Shown piece by piece: positions 58,148 through 64,000 of a stretch of DNA of 64,000 nucleotides. Below the pieces are notes generated by a model. That model searched no databases, was not told where the DNA came from, and saw nothing but the letters and a program-made list of their open reading frames with translations. Source of the DNA: Xestospongia bergquistia. Lineage: Eukaryota > Porifera > Demospongiae > Haplosclerida > Petrosiidae. The stretch is from NCBI GenBank assembly GCA_963965975.1, contig OZ014417.1:8259746-8323745 (forward strand). The letters run 5' to 3'. The position numbers were made by a program, and so were the translations under genes. How positions within the stretch are numbered: position 1 is the stretch's first letter; each line of letters starts with the position of its first letter.

Positions 58148-59830
58148 TCAAGGTTTTGGAGGTCGTGGAGGTGGTATATCAGCAGCACCATTAAGAGATT
58201 GTTGAGGTGGCGGTAGGTTCCCATAGACAGATTCGATATTTGGTTTACCTGAAAATTGGAAGTTGTCATATGTAGCTAACTGACTAGCAGATAGTTGTTG
58301 TTGATATGCCTCAACATAATATTGTATGGCACGATATACAAATTTATATTGTTGTTCTGTTTGCACCATGCCAGAACGTTGTCCACGAGCAACTTGAACA
58401 CTTCGTTGGATATCAATCTCGCTCTCCCAACCTTGGTTTTCGATAAGCTTGATAATGATATCAATGATAATATATGTTCCAGTACGTCCAATACCTGCAC
58501 TACAATGAACAACAGTGGGGCCAGGGTTTTCATCTTGTATCTCTTTAGTCTTAAGATTAACATCTTCCATGAAACCAAGGACTACTCCAGGATCTTGAGG
58601 GACACCATGATCAGGCCAAGCCTTAAAATGAAATTGAAATATATGTCGTATTTCTTCAGATTTTTCATGAGTAACTTCAAAATGACGTAAAATGTAATGA
58701 GGATTCAAGGTTTCTTCTAGACTGGTTACGTGGACATTGCCATATACTCCTGGTTCCTCTGGGCCTGGCCAATAACGGGCACATTTGTTACGTCCTCTCT
58801 CAACTTCATTTGTAATCATCACAATTACTCTGCTTTTCTCTTGCCAAACCATATGCCAAAAATCGTTAATAGTTGTTGGAAGACATCCTTGAGTGGCAAT
58901 ATAACATCTTTCTGAACCTGCAACTTCACCACTAATATAATTAGAATTAATATAATCACTACCAGGGACATCTGGATCACCATCTTTAAGAGTAACACGA
59001 GTATGGTCAAAAGGGAGAATATTCTTGAAACGGTTTTTTGGGCGATTTTCTGGTTTTACACCTTCTTTACGACTATACAAGTGACGTGTTTCTTGTTGTT
59101 GCATTTGTTCAAATTCTTCCCAAAATCCAGCTTTTCCATACATGTCATGATTTTGTTTCTCTAACTCTTGTACACGAAGTTTAATGTGTAGAGGTGAGAA
59201 AGATGTACTATGAAAAGGTAGTTTTAAATTGATAACACGACCACTGGTTTCTACAAGAGGATTTTTCTTGTAATGTTCCACAAGATCAGGCAAAGAGCGA
59301 AATTGAGGGCCTCCACCCATATCAAACATGTTGTCACGGTAACGAATTTTGACATGCGCTACTTCATCACCTACCCGAGTTGAGAGAACGTAATCACCTG
59401 GACTGTGTGCTGAAGCACGTACTAAGTAGCTACCATCTTGGCCTTTAGACATTAGAAGGACCTCTGCTTCTCTGCCGTTAATTCCTCCGTGATACCATCG
59501 TTCAGTTGTGACCTCTTCACAGTAAACTGGTTGCATTAATTCTATAATAGTGCCACTTCTTTCTTTAAGTTGGCCTGGGTTTTCAGTATAATACTGAACC
59601 AACTCTGCTAATGTAGCGAATTTTTCTCCTCCATACAAATCATAATAGTCTCCTTGATTCTGAATACGAATGTGAGTGACTTCATTTTCACGTCTTACAG
59701 ACAGAGTAAAATCTCCTGGATTGTTTTGACTGGGTCTAGTTAAAAAGCTACCTTCAGATCCTTTTTCCAACAATAGGTTCTCCGCTTCAGGACCGGTTAG
59801 GTTAGGATGAAACCAACGCTTAGTAGCCAT
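58148..59830 (-). CDS. PTPN11: SHP2-type protein tyrosine phosphatase (two SH2 domains, PTP), intronless
   Basis: Cytosolic phosphatase that promotes Ras-MAPK signalling downstream of receptors. A single exon of 560 residues. N-SH2: [63 protein letters not shown]2: [36 protein letters not shown] domain: [39 protein letters not shown] (WPD loop) and [16 protein letters not shown] (P-loop Cys and Arg), then [20 protein letters not shown]. The tail is short and Pro-rich ([10 protein letters not shown]). The start at 59830 (MATKRWFHP) matches animal SHP2; the frame stays open upstream to an ATG at 60004, but that would run into the neighbouring promoter and first exon. Absence of introns is odd here. 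Confidence 0.96.
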   Translation of the reverse strand: MATKRWFHPNLTGPEAENLLLEKGSEGSFLTRPSQNNPGDFTLSVRRENEVTHIRIQNQGDYYDLYGGEKFATLAELVQYYTENPGQLKERSGTIIELMQPVYCEEVTTERWYHGGINGREAEVLLMSKGQDGSYLVRASAHSPGDYVLSTRVGDEVAHVKIRYRDNMFDMGGGPQFRSLPDLVEHYKKNPLVETSGRVINLKLPFHSTSFSPLHIKLRVQELEKQNHDMYGKAGFWEEFEQMQQQETRHLYSRKEGVKPENRPKNRFKNILPFDHTRVTLKDGDPDVPGSDYINSNYISGEVAGSERCYIATQGCLPTTINDFWHMVWQEKSRVIVMITNEVERGRNKCARYWPGPEEPGVYGNVHVTSLEETLNPHYILRHFEVTHEKSEEIRHIFQFHFKAWPDHGVPQDPGVVLGFMEDVNLKTKEIQDENPGPTVVHCSAGIGRTGTYIIIDIIIKLIENQGWESEIDIQRSVQVARGQRSGMVQTEQQYKFVYRAIQYYVEAYQQQLSASQLATYDNFQFSGKPNIESVYGNLPPPQQSLNGAADIPPPRPPKP

Positions 59831-59932
59831 TCTCTTTATAACCCACAGGGAATATAAGAATTGCGCATGCTCGATTGTTAACGAAAGGTGTAGCCTCGCG
59901 CATCCCACACGTTTGCTGACAGTGCATCTTTG

Positions 59933-61174
59933 ATGGCTAGGGAGCCAAGATATGTGGACAGCTACATTCGAGTAAGGACGATAATAGAATTCAATTAAAT
60001 TCATGATTATGTTATTGTTTAGCCATACTATACCGCTTCAGGAAAATGGTCCAAGCAGACCCAGTTCAAACCTGAAGTTATTCAATATTGTCGAGGGATC
60101 CAGTCATCATCATCATTGTCCACATTATCCAAGTTAGAGTTTTAATGTTATCATGTTAATTTTATTAACCAAGTGCAGTACTATGTATTCATCTAAATCT
60201 GCTAAAGTAATCATCATTGGTTCACCAGGTGTAGGCAAGACATCACTTTTGTTACGGTTTGTTAACTATATATATACAAATATAATATATATACAACAGG
60301 TTTTGTCAAGATAAATTTGAAAGCAATTATAAAACTACCATTGGAGTTGATTTTGAAGTGGAGAAATGTTTTGTACTGGGACAATCACTGAATCTTCAGT
60401 TGTTAGTTAATTATATTTAATTATAATATAATAGAATTACTTATATCAGGTGGGATACAGCTGGAGCTGAGCGATTCAAGGGAGTCACTACAAATTACTT
60501 TAGAGGAGCAAATGGTACATTTAAATCTCCTATTATTTTCTTCATTGTTCCTTTAGCTATAGTATTAGCATTTGATTTAAGTGTATGTCATGAAACTCTT
60601 GAAAAAACTAGGTAATTCAATTATTTTGGAATGCTATTGTAAAGACACATGTTAAACCTAGAGAATGGTTGCAAGAAGCTAGAGATAACTGTTATAGTGA
60701 TTTTGAAGTATTCTTAGTTGGTACTAAACGAGATCTTGTTGTAAGTTCTTATAAGAAGTTAACAATGCTTTTCTTTGTTATATTTAGTCAGATCATGTGT
60801 TTGAATCATTAGAGCCACTTTTAGTAGACTATGCTTTGCAATATGATGCTGAGTTATGGATAACATCAGCAAATACTGGTATTGTAATATCAACATATGT
60901 GAAATAATCTCATCACAGTGTTGCTATAGGAGAAAATGTGACTGATTTATTTAAAAGAATAGCCATTGTTTCAATGGAGACTTTGATTTTAAAGGAGCTG
61001 AACAATTTGCGAAGAATTGAATTAGCACATCAAGTTGTTGAAAAATCTTCCTTAAGTAGTAAGATGATAAATGTGTAAATAAAGATTTAAGACTTTTTGT
61101 TAGGAATTCGTGTGGGTGATAAGAAAGAGAAATCTGTAACTAACAGGAGACATACTAATTGTTGTAGTAGATAA
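59933..61174 (+). CDS. RAB34/RAB36-type small GTPase
   Basis: Membrane-traffic GTPase. Start is the ATG at 59933. An N-terminal extension of about 60 residues precedes the G domain, as in RAB34 and RAB36. G motifs: [18 protein letters not shown] (P-loop), [18 protein letters not shown] (switch I), [20 protein letters not shown] (switch II), [10 protein letters not shown] and [16 protein letters not shown] (SAx-like). The catalytic Gln of DTAGQE is Ala here. The C-terminal region [15 protein letters not shown] resembles RAB34, and the protein ends RHTNCCSR, a CCxx-type prenylation motif. About eight small introns. It is divergent from SHP2 with 102 bp between start codons; the shared interval includes TTGCGCATGCTC near 59860, one mismatch from an NRF1 site. 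Confidence 0.87.
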
Positions 61175-61485
61175 ACTATATTTTTATGTTCTTATATTTT
61201 TTAACCAAACATACTAAGAAAGCATATTTGTTTCATTTTTTTGATTCAACACAATAAACTCCACCCCCTCTGTATACATATAGGACTCTTAACAATGACA
61301 GCTTTTTAATAATACCATGAATTGTATATAGCTTCTGCAAATCTGTGATAGAGTGAGAGAACACAAACCTAATTATGCTACAGTCTTTCATGTTCCTTAT
61401 TATCCGTAAGTTAGGATATAAACCACTCCATTGGACCAATAAGCACTATATAAAGTAACAGTACTAGCATTAATTAAATACTTAG

Positions 61486-62385
61486 ATACTAAAGTAGAGC
61501 AAGTCATTATTAACTCTATTAAAAAAGTTTATCCTAATCATCAGTAAGTTCTGACTATGTAATAACTTCACCCATCATTAATTGAAGATTTGTTGGAGAG
61601 GAAACATCATTATCAATGGATTTTACAGACGCTCCTACCGGATAATTGATCCAATTAACTAATTTATTCATAGGTATATTTAAATGTAATACAAGTTATG
61701 TCCATTAGGTTTCCCTATTCTGGTATATGTATTGGATTAACTATTAATAAAGAGGTGCTGTACATTAATATTTAACATATGAATGATGTCATTATTATCT
61801 CAGGTTGTTGTGGGCGTTATTTATAACTTCTTTCAAGATCAATTATTTTCTGCTAAGAAAGGGGGTGGAGATTATATGAATGATCGACCAATTCATGTAT
61901 CTAATATTAGAGGTAACACCAGTTGATGACATCTTTTAATTAACTTTAACAGAACTGCAGAAGTAGTAACTGATCTGGAATATTCTTATTCCAAAGCTAG
62001 TAACAATTCAAGGACTGGCAGCTTATCCTAGTCATGTTAATGGGTAAGCGTACTATTGAAATAACTGCATATAATAATACAGGGACTATAACATTTGTAC
62101 ATTAGGTTCTTCAGCTCTTATTTTGTGCATGGTTGTTATGGGTGGAGCTGATGCTTATATTGAATATGGTATTCATTGCTGGGATTATGAGAACTCCTTG
62201 TCAGAGAAACTGGTGGAGGTTCTCTCTATCCAACAGGTAAAGTGAATACCTTTTGCTATTTATGAAAATTTATTATAGGAGCTCCCCTTAATCTGATGGG
62301 ACATGGTGTGCTAGACTCTTGTAGTAAGGAGCTAGCAGATGCCAAGATTCCTTTAATACATCATGTGGATTATCCTAGAGATTAA
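61486..62385 (+). pseudogene. Broken inositol monophosphatase (IMPA) copy
   Basis: Remains of an IMPase gene with its intron pattern kept. Fragments in order: VEQVIINSIKKVYPNHQ, FVGEETSLSMDFTDAPT, FPYSGICIGLTINKE, VVVGVIYNFFQDQLFSAKKG, MVVMGGADAYIEYGIHCWD, and GAPLNLMGHGVLDSCSKEL to a stop at 62383-62385. Lesions: a base lost after 61639 (TGG to GG) followed by a short deletion that removes the DGTTNF part of the metal site near 61655; an in-frame TAG at 61964 followed by frame slips; and a further frame change after HCWD near 62190. No first exon was found. Splice sites look mostly intact, so loss may be recent. Confidence 0.85.
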
Positions 62386-64000
62386 TAATGTATTGTCTTT
62401 TTAATTCAGTCATTAAATATGTTATTATAGTATTACTCTTTGCTTTAATAATACATTTATTTTACACACATTAAAACGTTTGTGAAAAATTACTCTATTA
62501 GTGGTAACACCAGTTGACCACAACTTTTAACATTAATGACTTTAGGACGATATTTGATGGAGCTATATTTTTTCACATGCTGATTTGTTAAGTATAATAG
62601 TATATAATATAACAATATACGAAATGTGGTAGGTGTTACGACCTCCATATTATAGTTATGTTATGATTTGGGAATCCAGCTGGACTTCTTGACATTGATA
62701 CAGGAACTGTTCCTATTTATGATTAACTGGGCTAACTAATGAGTAATGAAAGATATTATAGATTAGGTACATAAAAACTTTCAAAGAAGACTATATTAAA
62801 AAACAGTTAGAGATTTGATTATGTTTGCTGTTGATTTTGATGACAAATATTTGGCTTTTCTAAGGAGCCATGAAGAGGATTTGAGTTTCATATTTTGTAG
62901 TTAACTTGTTGCCCATGTATATCAAGAACATAATCTCATTGTTGAGAAGAGTACAATTGTAAAAAGTTATTAAAGATCAATAACACACAGAGAGATAACA
63001 CAACAATATTACATATAACACAATCTTGCATGTTCTTCATTATCAGGAGTTAAAACATAAGTCTGACTATATGTGACCGGATATGCAAAAAGGGACCACT
63101 TGAGTCATTTCTGTCATTTTCACATTTTCATACCATTTTAAAGTATAGATAATGCTGAATTGTTTGATACCTTGGATAAATGCATGCATTGCTAAAGAAA
63201 CAAGATATAAACGGAAATACAGTGGCTACTACCAAAAATTAATTTTGAGAATAGTGGAATTTAATTTTCCACCCCCGCATATCGTACACTAATATATGAG
63301 AACACAAATGCTTCTATGTGCTAATCTAGAAAGAACTTTGGATTTATAGACGCTTTAAAATGACTGTCAGGTACTATTCTCTTTTTTTTGGTTTAATTCA
63401 AATTCTCAAAAATATTGAAATCATCACTTTTTCTGTCCATACTGAGATTTTTTTATTTGACAGAAGTAGTCCCTTTTACCAAATTAGGTCACATATATTC
63501 TACTGTATTAACAACTGTGAGTTCAATCCTTCTTCAATTCTTGCTGCATCAATGTCAGTAGTTCAGTATTATGGTCGAAAATTGTATCGTAACTTACAGT
63601 ATACTGACTTAGTATACTACAGGTCATAGTTATAATATACTGAATACGTGCACTACGTCAGTATACTACAAATCACGTGATTGTGCAGAATTTGGCGCAA
63701 TAACTTTTAAAAATAGACATTGCTACAGCAAGAATCGAAGAAGAATTGAAGGTCTGTCATTCTACATTGCAATATTGATATGTTTTTAATTCATAAGTGT
63801 TCATGGAGTTGAATAAATTGTCAGATTTGTATACTAACTTCTGGATAATAAGGAATATGTAAGACTGTAGTATAATTAATTGTGTGTTCTCTCACTCTTT
63901 ATCACAGGCTTATAATGAGTTTATAAAACTCGTTAACCAAATGTGTGTGGCTATAGGAACAACTTGATGTCTAAATATGTTTGTAAGAATCCATTCTATT
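62386..64000. other. Terminal stretch with no supported gene
   Basis: AT-rich. A 37-bp segment near 62503 repeats the start of the IMPA-copy intron at 61913 (GGTAACACCAGTTGA). Fragments near 62675-62725 and 62770-62810 look gene-like (NPAGLLDIDTGTVPIYD; YIKTFKEDYIKKQ) but are not open far enough to assign. Near 63596-63670 several AGTATACT/GTATACTACA words cluster, followed by TTTGGCGC (63691-63698), an E2F-like site. This could be the promoter of a gene beyond the window. Confidence 0.5.

Noticed and set aside
59831..60004. 58-residue N-terminal extension of SHP2 from an upstream in-frame ATG
   Set aside because: Animal SHP2 begins at the N-SH2 domain (MATKRWFHP here). The extension overlaps the RAB34-like first exon and promoter and has no family support.
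62503..62960. Second copy of the IMPase pseudogene or another gene relic
   Set aside because: Only a 37-bp intron-like segment is shared with 61913. The other fragments are too short and broken to assign.

Overview
This is a eukaryotic, animal nuclear window, most likely from a compact, AT-rich genome of an early-branching metazoan. A demosponge such as Amphimedon is my best guess, by inference and not by any search. The signs are many tiny introns (about 40-100 bp, GT-AG), gene spacing often below 100 bp, and an animal signalling gene set (SH2B, SHP2, KSR, a T-box factor, ULK) without vertebrate-style intergenic space. I support 28 genes plus one pseudogene in 64 kb, about one per 2.2 kb. 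Strands alternate almost strictly, giving serial head-to-head and tail-to-tail pairs.

Layout. 0-9.4 kb: ULK1/2 autophagy kinase (-, runs off the left edge), MIOX (+), VPS53 (-), gamma-glutamyltranspeptidase (+), RPAIN (-). 9.5-10.1 kb: a GC-rich dispersed repeat with a near-identical inverted copy at 20.8-21.4 kb. 10.3-20.4 kb: CASP golgin (+), ApaH-like phosphatase (-), SH2B adaptor (+), EXOSC9 (-). 22.1-32.4 kb: POLD4 (-), TBL3/UTP13 (-), TBCK (+), a single-domain granulin (+), INO80B (-). 32.4-43.6 kb: an unrecognised 424-residue protein (+), DHX37 (-), KSR (+). 43.7-47.1 kb: mitochondrial MRPL36 (-), RPL23A (+), a bacterial-like SDR oxidoreductase (-), ROGDI (+). 48.4-61.2 kb: a CDP-alcohol phosphatidyltransferase (-), a T-box factor (+), CNTD1 (+), a 7TM receptor (-), RFC5 (+), intronless SHP2/PTPN11 (-), a RAB34/36-type GTPase (+). 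61.5-62.4 kb: a broken inositol monophosphatase copy. The last 1.6 kb holds no gene I can support.

The genes do not form one pathway. Several themes recur: RNA and ribosome biogenesis (EXOSC9, TBL3, DHX37, RPL23A, MRPL36), replication and repair (RPAIN, POLD4, RFC5), phosphotyrosine and Ras-MAPK signalling (SH2B, KSR, SHP2), and membrane traffic (VPS53, CASP, TBCK, RAB34-like, ROGDI).

The most unusual non-coding signals are a ~74 bp promoter-proximal element with short inverted ends (three good copies, one partial), the inverted GC-rich repeat pair, a perfect NRF1 palindrome between MRPL36 and RPL23A, and a few short words that recur in introns of unrelated genes. The sequence-level oddities in proteins are a KSR lacking its catalytic-loop Asp and a RAB34-like GTPase with Ala in place of the switch II Gln. 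Exon joins were worked out by eye from splice sites and family similarity. Start codons were set at the first family-consistent ATG.
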